In this document: in pieces, positions 1-11,021 of the stretch
Layout: every line of letters starts with the position of its first letter
Position numbering within the stretch: position 1 is the first letter of the stretch
Source: Lasiosphaeria ovina
Taxonomy: Eukaryota > Ascomycota > Sordariomycetes > Sordariales > Lasiosphaeriaceae
DNA length: 64,000 nt
Assembly: GCA_033439765.1 (NCBI GenBank)
Contig: JAULSN010000003.1
Location: 5,084,001 to 5,148,000, forward strand
Direction: 5' to 3'
Program-made: the position numbers and the translations under genes
The notes under the pieces: generated by a model
Databases searched by the model: none
Seen by the model: only the letters and a program-made list of their open reading frames with translations
What the model was told of the DNA's origin: nothing

Positions 1-509
1 AGAGTGGCACCAGAATCGCTCTCGCACTCGACGGGTAGTCTGGTCAGGGGTGGGTGGGGGCGGGTCATGAGAGCATGTCTCACTGTTGGAATATCACGTC
101 AAGCACTCGCAGGAGGAGAAATGAGGGGACAGACCTTCAGGAAGTAACGGAAGAGCTAGTACATAATATTCAGCCCTAAACGATTTGAGCCACCCCCAAG
201 CTCGTAGCTACTGGTTAGGATTTAAAACAGCGGTGCTGGATCTGATTCTCCAGAGCACCACCCTTCGCCTGTTGCTGTAGCTATGTAAATCTATCAGGCG
301 ACCTTATAGATTCTACCAAAATCAGTGTCATTCCGTTCATAATTAATGCCAGAATAATTTCTACAGTTCTACGCCGCCGCAAACCAGAGCCAAGACCCCC
401 TAATTCCACCTATCGAGCCTGTTCACACACCATTAGCTCCGCCTTCGAATCAAAGAACAACCAAAGCCACCCCAAAGCAGTCCTGTTCATTCATCGCCAC
501 AATCCACCA
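1..509. other. Intergenic, no gene seen
   Basis: This is the region downstream (3') of the vWA-RBR gene, which lies on minus. No open frame of useful length and no RNA gene is seen. It presumably holds the 3' untranslated region of that gene in its right part. Confidence 0.5.
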
Positions 510-3500
510 TCACTCGTCCCACTCATCGCCGTCCTCATCCCCGCCCCCGTCCTCATCAAAACCATACCACCCGCCATGCTCCTCGCCCATGTGCCTGTAG
601 ATATCTTCCACAGCAAACTGCAGCCCACACTCAAAGCACCAGTCAGCACCACACCCCGGGATCGTACACGCAATATGATGGCATCCGCCCATCCGCTCCG
701 TCGGCGTCAGGCACTTGGGACACGCCCTGACCGTCCCGGGTCCATCCTCCTCCCGCCACGCCGTACAGTCGTCGCACTGCCACCCGCTCACCTCCTCGTC
801 CCCTTCCAAATCCTCACCAGGCGGCCGACACACGCGCTCTGCGAACCGCCTCGCAAACCCGCAGCGCGCACACCACGCATACCGCCAGCGGCCCCCATCG
901 ACGCTCTCGGCGACAGCCGCGCGCAGCCCGCCGAGGTGCCGCAGCTCGCGGAACAGCGCCGCCGGCATGCGGCCCGCGACGGGCGCGCGCCGGCAGAACG
1001 GACACAGCAGCGCGGGCATGTGAAGCAGCCGCCCGCGCGCGTTGCCCCCGCCGCCGTACCACGCGCTCATGCAGGCGGCGCAGATCCGGCTGCGGCAGCC
1101 GGCGCGGCCGCCGCACGCCAGCCGGAGGCTGCTCTTTGATGTGCGGAAGCACAGCGAGCACGTCTCGGCGTGCTGGACGGTGCGTGCGTCGACGCGCGTG
1201 CGCAGCGTGTTGACCAGTGCTTGCGCGTTGAGCAGCGGCCGGTGGTCCAGCGTGAGCGCGAGTCCTGGATCCAGCGGCGGCAGCGGCGCGACGCTGTCCG
1301 CGAACCCCTGCGCGCCGCCTCTTGCACTCTGAAGCAGCTGGAACAGGGTCTTGTTGTGTTCGAACGGGCGCGGGATCGGGATCTCGCCGCCGTCGTTGCG
1401 CAGCAGCCACCCGCCGGCGCCGTTCTCGGCCAGCAGCGCGCGCGCCGTCGTCTCGATGTCGACGGTCGTAGTGGCGCAGCTGCTGGCGCACCCGACGCAC
1501 TGGAACTGCTGTTCGTCGAAGCCAGGCGGCCGGTACGCGGCCGGCCAGATGACGCGGCTGCGGCAGGTCGCGCACGTCACGCAGGGCGCCGGCGCGCGGG
1601 CCGCGGGGGTGAGTCGGCCGTTGGCTCGGCAGTAGTGGCACTTGGGGCGCACGCGCAGGCGCGCCGGCAGGTAGAGGGTGTATTGTGCGCGGCAGTGCGC
1701 GGCGCTGCACTCGACCCAGGCCACGACATCGCTGGATTCCGCAGTGAACCCGAACGCGCACAGCCCGCACACGCCGCCGTCGGCCATGACGGTCACGGAG
1801 CGCGGGAGGTGGCAGCGCGTGCACTGCACTGTCGGCCCCGGCGGCAGCTTGGTGCGGTCCGGCGTCCAGCCGACGGTCGCCGTGAGCGCCGTGTCGAGGT
1901 TGAGCTCCAGCAGCTTGTAGTTGACGAGGGCCTGGAACAGCGCGCGCTCGCCGGCCTGCAGGATGCCTTGCCGGTCACTCGTAGTGGTGCCGTCTCGGTG
2001 CTGCTGGTCGGCGTCGAGGAGCAGGGTGAGGCAGTGCATGTTGAACGTCTCGGGCGACGTCGGGTCGTTCCACCGGCCGCTCCACGCGCGCAGCTCGGCG
2101 TACGCGGCATCCTCGAGCCGCCGGATGCCCATGCGCAGGCTGAGCGCCGCCAGCAGCGCCGCCGGCCGCGCCGTCAGCATGGTCCCCGGGATGTCGGCGT
2201 GCAGCAGGACGCGCCAGAATTGCCGCCCGTGCTGCGGCTGCGCCAGTGCGAGGGGGATCCGCGCCACCTGGTGTTCAGGGACGTCCCATATGTGCTGCGG
2301 CAGCGCGGCTTCCGACTCGACGTACGTCATGCGCGTCAGGAGCCTGCCGAGGAGCCGCAGCACGCGCGGACGGCACGACCGCCCGATCTCCAGCAGGTCG
2401 CGGCGCTGGAGGTGACGGCCTGGCCGTGCCGCGGCACTGACTTCCTCTTCGGCGTCGGAGCTGGCTTCGTCCTTGTCTGCGTCGTCGTCGTCGTCGTCAA
2501 CGGCATCCCCATACACCAGCGTCGGGTCGACAAAGACGCAGGGGAAGCGCGAGGCTGCTGGCACGGAGCTGATGATGTCGCGGATCTCTCCGCTGCGGTT
2601 GTACGACTCGTCGAGCCAGGCGCGCATGTGCTGTCTGGGGCCGAGGTGGCCGCCGGGCAGGCGGTCGACGCACTGGCTGAAGCTCGTCATCAGCGTGTCG
2701 CGCGCCGGGCTGTGCCGGTCGCTGCACACGGCGCGCCACAGCGTGCCGAACACGGGGTTGTGCGCCATGGCCGTCACGTCGGACCAGATGATGTCGTCCA
2801 GCTGCGCGACCACCACCTCGCGGTAGGCGGCGTCGGCGCTGTAGCGGGCCGAAAAGCTCGTCACGGGTTGCGCGCGGCGCGGGATAAGCTGGGCCATGCT
2901 GGCCAGGCTCAGCGGCGTATACGTCAGATTCCGCTGCACAGACGCGACGTCGCCGGGGTCCCTAGACACGAGAAGATATTGGGAGGCGACCTCGGCGTTC
3001 TCGGACGTGACGTGGTCAATCTTGGTGCCGTCCTTGTACCCGATGACCCTGGCCAGCTGGTGGGAGCTCAGTGCCGCGCCGGGCTTCTCGGCGCCCATCC
3101 ACGCCAGCAGCAGTCCAATGGTCAGCGTGGTGATCTCAGCCGACGACGGCCGCGAGAGAAAGTCGACGCAGACGCCGCCCGTCTTGGCCGACAGGAAGCC
3201 GTACGACGCCATGTTCTGCAGGTAGCTGCCCGACTCGATGATGCTGAACACCTGGGCCCGTTTCTCGCCGTGGCGCAGCGTGTGGGCGGCCGAAGCCCAG
3301 TCCAGGAACAGAGCCGCCGTGTAGGAGGCGCCGCCGCTCAGCATCTGCTGCTCGCTCACGTGCTGCTCGCCGCCCGTCATGTCGGTGTGGGGAGGGGCGT
3401 CGGCAAAGAGGACGACGACGGTCGAGGCGGCGGGGCCCGACCTCATGACGTCGTAGCAGTGGGCGAGGCCCGACTTGGCGGCCTCGGGCCAGTCGCCGCC

Positions 3501-3791
3501 GTTCTCGCAGGTGAGCTGCGAGGCAAAGGCCAGCAGGGCGTCCTGCGTAATGTCCGAGTCGCCGTCCTCGCGGCCGTACCACCCCGACCACTCGGTGACC
3601 TTGACGTGCGGGCCGCCGTAGTAGTCGCGGTAGGCCAGCACGCCGATGCGTGAGAAGCACGACGTCAGCGCCGAGATGCGGATTAAGTCTTGCAGCGACT
3701 TGTTGAGCGCCTTGAGGTACTCGCCCATGGATGCCGTGGCGTCGACCAGCAAGAGCAGGTCGTACACCTCGGCGCCTAAACCCGACGCCAT
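510..3791 (-). CDS. vWA-RBR (RING-IBR-RING) E3 ubiquitin-ligase-like protein
   Basis: A single 1,093-residue open frame. Residues about 8-230 form a von Willebrand A domain of the alpha-kinase (VwkA) type: MIDAS motif D17-A-T-A-S21, then a YRDYY block, a GGDWPEA block and an ADAPPH block. An Asp/Glu-rich linker lies near residue 430-455. Paired Cys motifs in the middle (about 650-790) look like zinc ribbons. The C-terminus has a RING1-like cluster (about 878-935), an IBR-like Cys group (about 974-1010) and a second RING (about 1024-1056) reading CPKC, GGCHH, CGADWCFEC. In RBR ligases such as parkin and HHARI the Cys of GGC is the thioester-forming residue; here it is about Cys1037. Role inferred: ubiquitin transfer to a target recruited by the vWA domain. 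The start is the first Met of the frame, directly before the vWA strand. It is not a metalloprotease or kinase, since neither catalytic domain is present. Confidence 0.88.
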   Translation of the reverse strand: MASGLGAEVYDLLLLVDATASMGEYLKALNKSLQDLIRISALTSCFSRIGVLAYRDYYGGPHVKVTEWSGWYGREDGDSDITQDALLAFASQLTCENGGDWPEAAKSGLAHCYDVMRSGPAASTVVVLFADAPPHTDMTGGEQHVSEQQMLSGGASYTAALFLDWASAAHTLRHGEKRAQVFSIIESGSYLQNMASYGFLSAKTGGVCVDFLSRPSSAEITTLTIGLLLAWMGAEKPGAALSSHQLARVIGYKDGTKIDHVTSENAEVASQYLLVSRDPGDVASVQRNLTYTPLSLASMAQLIPRRAQPVTSFSARYSADAAYREVVVAQLDDIIWSDVTAMAHNPVFGTLWRAVCSDRHSPARDTLMTSFSQCVDRLPGGHLGPRQHMRAWLDESYNRSGEIRDIISSVPAASRFPCVFVDPTLVYGDAVDDDDDDADKDEASSDAEEEVSAAARPGRHLQRRDLLEIGRSCRPRVLRLLGRLLTRMTYVESEAALPQHIWDVPEHQVARIPLALAQPQHGRQFWRVLLHADIPGTMLTARPAALLAALSLRMGIRRLEDAAYAELRAWSGRWNDPTSPETFNMHCLTLLLDADQQHRDGTTTSDRQGILQAGERALFQALVNYKLLELNLDTALTATVGWTPDRTKLPPGPTVQCTRCHLPRSVTVMADGGVCGLCAFGFTAESSDVVAWVECSAAHCRAQYTLYLPARLRVRPKCHYCRANGRLTPAARAPAPCVTCATCRSRVIWPAAYRPPGFDEQQFQCVGCASSCATTTVDIETTARALLAENGAGGWLLRNDGGEIPIPRPFEHNKTLFQLLQSARGGAQGFADSVAPLPPLDPGLALTLDHRPLLNAQALVNTLRTRVDARTVQHAETCSLCFRTSKSSLRLACGGRAGCRSRICAACMSAWYGGGGNARGRLLHMPALLCPFCRRAPVAGRMPAALFRELRHLGGLRAAVAESVDGGRWRYAWCARCGFARRFAERVCRPPGEDLEGDEEVSGWQCDDCTAWREEDGPGTVRACPKCLTPTERMGGCHHIACTIPGCGADWCFECGLQFAVEDIYRHMGEEHGGWYGFDEDGGGDEDGDEWDE

Positions 3792-5049
3792 GGTGAAAGG
3801 GGCCGTGACAAACGGGGGAGAAGACGCTGAAGGGGTGGGGGAAGCCAGCTTGTCCAGCTACTGAAAAGCAACCTGAAAGTCCAGTCGGTGGGGACATATA
3901 TCGACGTTGGAACCAACAGTTCAGCCTCACGCTGCGTTTCAGACACGTGATTTGAAATGAGGGGAGGAGTCACTCGGCCAATGGCACCGCTAACAGCATA
4001 CTGCAAGCCAACGGTCGGTCGTTCGCAGGGCGCGAGGTAGCCAAGATCAGGCAACAGCGGCTAACATCAAAGCCAGACCCCAGCCACCTATTGGTCCGCC
4101 CGCCAGGAGGCTAGAAGTCACAGAGTTGTCACGGAATTCGAGATTGATGGCGGGTTCGACGGAGCCGTGATAGATTTATTTATTTGGCAACTCTTTCGAG
4201 GAGCGACTTTCACCAATTCCTTTTCCTTGGAACTAAGTAAGTAGCAAAGCCATCGGGGACGAAACACACAATCACTTGGAGACGCCCACGACGATCGATA
4301 CATGTTTTTTTGGAAGCTGGATAGTACTTTGGCACTCAGACTGGTTTCATTACTACAACATTCAGCGTTACCCTATCGTGCAAGACCGGAACATGAAAAA
4401 TTGCCACTTCACTGCAAACCAATCAGGTTGCCCAACAAAATCATCATTATCCGACGCCTTATCCGGTTGCTAAATCTGTCAACGCCTTGTACTAGACGAC
4501 CTTTCCTCCTCGTCCCTCGCGTCATATTGGCGAATATCTTTCTTGAAAGTTGGAACGATAAGCTGTCGAGAAGCCCCATTTGCTCACGGATGATCTTGGC
4601 CAAATCATCCCGTCCTTTGTCCTTGACTTGCTCACAGGCCGTCTGCGCCGCCTGAGGCGACATCTTGGCTAGATCCCCTACTGGTAACTCGGAGCCGTGC
4701 AAGTGGTCGCACTCTAGTGGTTTCAATCCAAGAGGGAAAGGCGCAACATCGTATCGAACTTCAAATGTATTTCTTATTAATTACTAACGTTAGTCCTGTG
4801 GATGGGTAGGGAAACGTGCTCGGCAGTCGTGAACTTTAGCTATTCTAGTTGCACCTAGTCTGGAGTCTTGCTTTAAGAAGAAATCAAGGTGATTGCTTTA
4901 ATGTGCACTATTTTTCTTTGCCATTTTCATCTTCAGGTTGACTATGAGTCTCGAATAGGGGGTCGGTTCCTTGATGATCCATTTGCACACATAAGGAACA
5001 ACGTCTCAAAACCCTTTATTATCAACCGCACATTTCCTTCTCCATCCAT
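3792..5049. other. Intergenic, no convincing gene
   Basis: The left part is the upstream region of the vWA-RBR gene, with a TATA-like ACATATATC near 3893. A 105-codon minus-strand frame at 4409-4726 has no recognisable motif and lies in AT-richer sequence, so it is not called. The right part is 3' flank of the kinase-like gene. Confidence 0.45.
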
Positions 5050-5919
5050 TCATTCATCAAACTGGAATAGCTTGGAATCGTCGTCGCCCAGCCATATGCG
5101 AATCTCTTCGAGCGCGTCCAGGTCATTCTGCGGGAGAGCCGTCTCGATCTTCTCGTCGTACCACTCATAAGTGCGGCCGACGCCTTCGAGGCTCTCTCCC
5201 ACCCGCCTGCAGGGGCCGAAGTCAATGATGACCGCGTTGCCACTGCCGTCCAGCATGATGTTGCTCGGGTTGGTGTCGTTGTGGACCAGCCCGAGGGCGT
5301 GCAGATGCTTGATGCCGCTCTCGACCCCAGCCAGCAGGCCGCTGTAGTCTTCGCCTCTCTGGCGGTGGGATCTCGGTCGTCTCTTCATGAGACTGCCCGG
5401 GTTGACTCGCTGCATCAGGGTGCACTGGTATGTTTCAAAGCAAAGACCCGTGATCCTCCCATCGGGCGAGACCTGACAGCCGAGGTACGTGGCCACGTTG
5501 GGGTGCGGGTGCTGTGCCAGCAGCTCACGGACTTCAGCTTCCAGCAGAACCGTCTCTGCGATCTCGTCCGGCCGGGGCCCGTGTTGGATCCGATCGTAGG
5601 AGTTCAGGCGAGGCTTTTTGACGTGGCAGTTCTGCGGTAGGGGATCGGGCGCGCGTGTAAATCCCTCTGGGAACAAGGGGCTGTAGGCAGAGACGGTGAT
5701 TAGTACATTGTGGCGAAGATCTTCGATTTTGACTTCGGAGCGGGACGAGTAGCGACCCTCGGGGATTGCATGGTGGAGGTCGCCGCTGTCCGTCCGGTAC
5801 ACGATGAGGGTGCCTGTGAATTGAAAAGTCCCGGCGATCTTTTCATAGCCCTCATTCATCTCGAGCACATCGACTGGCTGTTGCTGCTCCTCAGATGACT
5901 GGGGGCGTGGGGAAGACAT
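5050..5919 (-). CDS. Protein-kinase-fold protein (fungal small Ser/Thr kinase-like)
   Basis: A 289-residue intronless frame. The catalytic half is clear: HND at 213-215 followed by TNPSNIM (HxDxxPxN catalytic loop, with the usual HRD Arg replaced by Asn) and IIDFG at 231-235 (metal-binding DFG). A VKKP stretch near residue 100 could be the ATP-anchoring Lys strand, and LLEAEVRELL the helix-C Glu. The rest of the fold is compact, with a short C-lobe ending in a WL-x-D tail, as in many expanded fungal kinase-like families of about 250-350 residues. Because the Lys, Glu, Asp, Asn and DFG are all present it may be active, but the glycine loop is not obvious. The substrate is unknown. It stands alone, with no operon-like partner. 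Confidence 0.78.
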   Translation of the reverse strand: MSSPRPQSSEEQQQPVDVLEMNEGYEKIAGTFQFTGTLIVYRTDSGDLHHAIPEGRYSSRSEVKIEDLRHNVLITVSAYSPLFPEGFTRAPDPLPQNCHVKKPRLNSYDRIQHGPRPDEIAETVLLEAEVRELLAQHPHPNVATYLGCQVSPDGRITGLCFETYQCTLMQRVNPGSLMKRRPRSHRQRGEDYSGLLAGVESGIKHLHALGLVHNDTNPSNIMLDGSGNAVIIDFGPCRRVGESLEGVGRTYEWYDEKIETALPQNDLDALEEIRIWLGDDDSKLFQFDE

Positions 5920-7286
5920 TGTTTTGTGCGTCTAACCACCTTGTTAGAACTTGGTATCGTCTTTGAAGAAGTTGCAGCAATGCACAGAAACGACAGATAA
6001 AGAACAAAAAACGGCCAAGGGGCGGTGAGCGTCCAGGTTAACTTTAGCATTTGTTGCAAAGCAAGGACCCGTGCATTCACACAGTATAAGAAGTCCCAGT
6101 CACAATCTACACACAGTAGGTTCAAAAACCCCCATCCACTCAATCAACGCGGACTTAACTTCCCAGTAACGTGCTCCTTCCATGTTACACCGTGCCAGAA
6201 AGTCTGTTTTAATGAGATACAGCAAGCAAGTGGAGCTTGGCTGATAGGCCTACCAGGCCAAGGCAGGCTTCGTCTCGCACAAGAAAACAGACCCCGATAT
6301 TGCCACTCAAACCACCAGCACCAATTAGTCCCTCCTCTGGTACTGCAGCACGTTTATTTGGTGGACCTACGGCACGTAGTGCCTGGTTAGCGTTCTCTCT
6401 CATTAGGTTCGGGTAGTAGCTCCATGAACTCACTTTTTGGTCGGCTTGACATTGGCAGTAGAGTGGACGCATGTCGTGCTTCCGCAGTCGCTAACATTGG
6501 CCCTGCGACCGCTGGGTTTCTCCGTTTCAAGGAAACAGTTGCTCACAGGTTCCTTGATCTTTGACGATTGCATTTTGGGGAGGATGGAGTCGTTATCGAG
6601 GGTGCTGTCTAGCGGAATTTTTGTTGTGCTAATCTTGTCATGGAACCTCACTGACGTGACTGAGGGCGGTATGGTGCAAACTCATCCAGCCCCGAGACCT
6701 CGAAGGGAGGACTAATACTCGCCCTATTTATGCACCATAGCAAGTAACAAACAACATGCGGACTGGCACTCATCATGTTCACACTCTGTCGATTGTCTCT
6801 CCCCGAGCTCCTGGCACTACATGCAAATTACTTCCACAATGGTTGGCACTCAGAGGACACCAAGATATCACGGTTAAGGCATCCGTTGGCACTTCGCACT
6901 TGCTTGCTGTGGGGGACCTGCTGCTGGGCCCGAAACGTTCCATTGTATGTACATTCAGGCCATTGCGACACAAACAAAATTGCACAACACTCGTGACTCA
7001 ATCTCAACCGGCCGAAGAGCCCACCCCTCGAGTCACGCGTGGATATGAACGAAGAGCAAGTCTCGCTACTGACCGCCCACATGCTTTGCAAATTCTCGGC
7101 TTCTCGCCATTCCGGGCATCAAATGGAACAGGCGATTCAAATGGACTTGTCCAGACCGCAGAGTGACATCGTCCCAAGGATTGCGGTGGTGGAATTAAAG
7201 TTTCGACATTCATGCCCCTTAGTAGTATCCATGACAAAAAAAAAACACCCCCTCCCCCCCACCTCCAGATTCCTTTTGAACCGGCG
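5920..7286. other. Intergenic, no gene seen
   Basis: This is upstream of the kinase-like gene and downstream of a decayed APH-like gene. Open frames here are short, and none shows a domain or a sensible splice pattern. A short A run followed by a C-rich stretch is at about 7236-7264. Confidence 0.45.
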
Positions 7287-7890
7287 TCAAGCCTCGAAGC
7301 CGGGACACCTGTCGTCCAACAGCTCGAGCACCCTGTCGTAGAGCCCGATGCGACCGTCCGCGTACCGCCAAAACGCATGGGCAAAGGACTGCACCGCGTC
7401 ATCGGAAAGAACACGTGATAGCTTTGAATCGAGCCCCCGGTCCCTCTCTGCCTCCCGGACGAGCCCGACGTATTCGGCGCGAGCAAGTCTCTTGGCCACG
7501 CTAGCCTCGCTGTCCTTGTAGAGCGGGCCGTCCATGCGTGGAGGGACGACAGAAAGCTCCTTGTCGAACTCGACCAACTCCCAGGGGCCGACAATCGCAT
7601 CTTCCCAGTCAATGACGGACAGCACATTGTAGTCGGCGTCGATGATGATATTGCTTGTGTGGAGGTCGGTGTGGATGAGCGGAAAGGGGCCGCTCTAGAA
7701 CGGAAACCATCGGGCCAGGTCGTTGACGCGCGACGGAAACGACCGGATCGCCATCAGGACCTGCTCGACGAGGTTTGCCGGAGTGCGAAGTTAAATGTTT
7801 GCCTCGCTGGTGGGGAACTTGGGCGCGGCCTTTACCCACGCCTCGAAGTATTCGGCCGCACTCAACCGACCCCGCCAGACCAAGCACGCC
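7287..7890 (-). pseudogene. C-terminal half of an APH-like phosphotransferase, broken
   Basis: The frame running down from about 7890 to 7287 encodes the C-terminal half of a fungal aminoglycoside/choline-kinase-like phosphotransferase. It includes the catalytic loop IHTDLHTSNIII and the metal-binding IDWED. Two in-frame stops interrupt it: TAA at 7791-7793 and TAG at 7695-7697. The N-lobe is missing: upstream of about 7890 the sequence changes into a DUF3433 fragment on the other strand. The sequence after the second stop is open for 112 residues to the natural end. Members of this family phosphorylate small molecules or have unknown substrates. This copy is truncated and interrupted, so it is called a pseudogene; sequencing error alone would not explain the lost N-lobe. 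Confidence 0.78.
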
Positions 7891-9590
7891 CCCTCCACCC
7901 ATCATCGTCCTGCCGGGCCCAATCCCACCGGGGGCAGAAGCACGGTTCTCCAACCTACGCACCCAGGGCGACTACCTGCTAGCCGCGCTCGTCCCTGTAC
8001 TGCTCACAACGCTGCTCTCCATCGCCGTGCAAGTCTTCGTCAGCCGTCTCAGCGCCATGCTGCCGTTCCGCGCACTCAGCCACGGGTGCGGCGCCACCGC
8101 CGAAATCTCCCTCTTCCTCAGCCGCTGCAGCGGCCTCCTGACACTACCGCTCATCAGCGCACGCTGCGTCGACGGCCCTGGTCCCCCTGTCTAGCGAAGC
8201 CATCCGCCTGGAACCCACCACCGACTGCGACGACACTGCAGCCACGCCGGCCCCTCGCGCCTGCGCGTTCGGCCTGCGGCAATCCGGCGCTGCGATGCGC
8301 GCCGCCGAGGGCCTGCTGGGTCTGCTGGCCGCGCTGGTCATCGCCGCCGGCGTGCTGCTCGCGCGCTGGCGGACGAGCGTCGGGGCCGAGCCCTGGAGCA
8401 TCGCGAACATCGCCGCCCTGGTTGCCCATGATCGTAACGGCGGCGGGCACCCTACAGATGTAATAGCGGCGAATGGCTACACCAAGGGCACGGCATCACT
8501 GCGGTTAATGGATATGCCGTGGCGACGGCGGCGGACGACACGGAGTCGATCCGGTCCACAGCTCGAGATTCGCCTCGACCGACCAAGATGTTAGAGCGTG
8601 TTGTACTAGGGCAGTGATGGAGCATGTGCCTCAGGTGCTCGCGCTCATGCTGCTGGCCGGCCTACTCGTGCTGGTGCTGTACTACGAAAACACGATGCTC
8701 GACACGGCATTCCAGGCGTTCATTAACGGCCAGTCGTTTGGTACGGCCGTGAGCGCGTTCTGAGACTACTATTTCGGCCGTGAGTTTTGTCCTCCTCCTC
8801 CTCCTCCTCCTCCTCCTCCTCCTCCTCCTCCTCCTCCTCCTCCTCCTCCTCGCTACTCTTCCCTCGTTGCAACAGACGGTGAAGATGGTGATATGTTTTA
8901 TTAAGGGTGGAGAGAGAAAAAGAGAGACAAAGCTTGGAAACCAAAACAAAAGGGGCTAACACCAGCACAAACAAAAGTCGTCTCGGAGCTCCAAATACAC
9001 CGCCGCCTAGCAGCCAATAACAACCACAACACCGCACAGCCCGCGCGAACCTCGATCCTGCTGTCTCCCCCCTCAGACGTGTTCGTCGGGCTGTGGTAGC
9101 AGGGCGTCAGCGGGATACGCACCCGACAGGACGCGCTGTACCTCGCCACGGCCGTGGCAGCGCTGCTCGCCAAATTCATGCCGACGCTACTCTCCAACAT
9201 CCCGTTCCGCAACACGGTGACCTAGAAGATGCACGAGGCGTGCACGTGGCTGGCCGTCGGCGTGCTAGGCTACATGGTGGTCGTGTTACTGGCGGCGCGG
9301 TGGGTCAAATGGTGTGCCAAGACGGCTGGCGGCGTGCACATGCCGGTGCGGGCGGACACTCTCGCCGGGTGCATGTACTACCTCTACAAGTCGGACATGG
9401 TGGGCGACTTTGACGGTCTGGCGGCGGTGCCCCAGAGGGAGAGTGATGCGCTGGTGAACAGCATGGGGAGGCGCTATGTCTGTGGCTATGCTGGTGTTGG
9501 CCATGCTGGGTTCAGGAGAGTCAAGGTTAATTATTATTGTACCATGGGGGAAAAGAGTGAAGGGAATTTGGCTGAGAAAGCGTTATAGGT
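7860..9590 (+). pseudogene. Broken DUF3433 multi-pass membrane protein gene (first copy)
   Basis: Pieces of a DUF3433 protein lie in order on plus but in changing frames. Frame 2 (about 7880-8165) holds a membrane segment LLAALVPVLLTTLLSI followed by MLPFRAL. Frame 3 (about 8165-8440) holds LLGLLAALVIAAGVLLARW and PWSIANIAALV. Frame 1 (about 8620-8763) holds ALMLLAGLLVLVLYYEN. Frame 1 again (about 9076-9490) holds LLSNIPFRNT and a last membrane helix, ending in a PVRADTLAG-like block. In-frame stops are at 8761-8763, 9097-9099 and 9223-9225, with frameshifts near 8165 and 8440. A (CCT)20 tract at 8791-8850 lies in a possible former intron. DUF3433 (PF11915) proteins are fungal integral membrane proteins of unknown function. 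This copy cannot make one. Confidence 0.72.
8791..8850. repeat. (CCT)20 microsatellite
   Basis: Twenty uninterrupted CCT units inside the broken DUF3433 gene, between an in-frame stop and a polypyrimidine-CAG that could be an old splice acceptor at 9074-9075. Confidence 0.95.
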
Positions 9591-9983
9591 GGACGGCACA
9601 CTTCGACGTATTGAAACTGCTGCCGGCCGCAGCGTTCGGTGACGTAAGCCAGCAGGTTGGTAAAGGTGGTGACCGAAACGGGGGTGATGGCGTGGTTGCT
9701 GCCGGGGGTGCACACAAAGGCCACGACGGAACCGCGGATGGCGTAGTAGGCCTGGCCGACGGGCACGTTGATGGTTCCGCCGTGGTTGCGGATCTGCTGC
9801 TGCTAGGGCTACGCGAGTATCGGCGCTGATGGCGGCGGGGTTCAAGAGCTCGTGGACTTCGTTGTACGAGCCGTCGATGTAAGCCCGGTATATGCCATCC
9901 TCGGTCTCGTTGCCTGAGACGCGGAAGCCCGAGACCAAGGGGGCGAGGAGACTGAGAAATCCGAGGGCGGTAGTGGCGCGCAT
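9530..9983 (-). pseudogene. Small secreted protein gene with one frameshift
   Basis: The frame starting at 9983 begins with a good signal peptide (MRATTALGFLSLLAPLVSG) and continues as a mature chain with an NETEDG site for N-glycosylation. Near 9800 the sensible reading moves to another frame, which continues NHGGTINVPVGQAYYAIRG, a block with two Cys, and QQFQYVE. No intron of plausible size fits (a GT..AG pair would be about 10 bases), so a frameshift or sequencing error is the simplest reading. The joined product would be about 130-150 residues, typical of small secreted fungal proteins. I do not recognise the family and assign no function. Confidence 0.5.
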
Positions 9984-11021
9984 CTTGAAGTTTGTATGTT
10001 CAAGATCAGGGGGTGGATATGCGTGTGGGTGTTGGGATCTATCTTGAGAAGAGCGGTTAGAAAGCGATATACGATATACCCATTTCCGTGCCTCTTGGTT
10101 GAGTGGTAGTTAAAGCCGTTGCCAAGTTCACGAGACCCCACCCTTCGACTTCAACCCCCATTGTAAGACTCTCACTTGTTTCCCCAGTCTTAGCTACGGC
10201 GGAAGTCCATATTGTATCAATTTACCTGTTTGTCATCATTCAAGCAACGAAGTCGTACAGCGTTAAGCCACATAAGAGATGTTATTCATATGGATTTCTA
10301 CACACGGGTCATTAATCCACGCCATAACTTGGCAGTCGTGTCTACGAACATTATTATTTTAACAATGGATATTCCACAGTATTAGAACGATTCCAGTCTC
10401 GCAGGAGTAAAGTTAGGGTTACACAGGAAGTCAGAGCCCCAACATACAACCAAGGCAACAAACACAACTACTTATGCTTGGCACGTGCCGCGCCCGGATG
10501 TCTCGGAAGTTCCGGGCTGCCACGGGGACGAAGCTGCGATCAGTTGACAGCCCTACCCGGGCTATCCCGCTTGCCCAGATTCTCACCTACACTCGGGCGG
10601 CGCACGGCGGCTTGGTACCCTGGCATAAGCATGCATCTCACTCGAACACGCACCAACCGACGTGACAAAATGCGGCCAACATCGACTCTGACAACCACTC
10701 GCTCTGACCTCAGCTCGCATTCGTTCTGGTTAGTATGCAACAGCAGGAAGCTAAGAAAACCCCCTCAACGCCAAGCTTGGGCAGACAAAATCATTTTTCA
10801 CGTGGATCTGATGGATGCCGTCATGTGAGGAGAGATGCTTCTTACTAATAGACTAGTGTGGCAGACGTGATGCTTGCTCCGTGATGCCCTCGTCTTTCTA
10901 CCTTCTCTACCTAGGACGGTGTGCCGTTCCTCCCGTAGACAAGATAGAGATCTACTGCCTTGGCACCCTACCAAAAGCCGCCCAGTTTGATTCTAACTGG
11001 GACCCCCAACGGCCGTAATAC
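9984..11021. other. Intergenic, no gene seen
   Basis: AT-richer sequence between the secreted-protein remnant and the copia scraps. Short overlapping frames around 10474-10828 have no motif and no splice logic. It may contain undetected retrotransposon debris, as both flanks do. Confidence 0.4.

Noticed and set aside
1170..3653. 827-codon plus-strand frame opposite the vWA-RBR gene
   Set aside because: It is an Arg/Ala/Val-rich antisense shadow of a GC-rich coding frame with clear domains on the minus strand.
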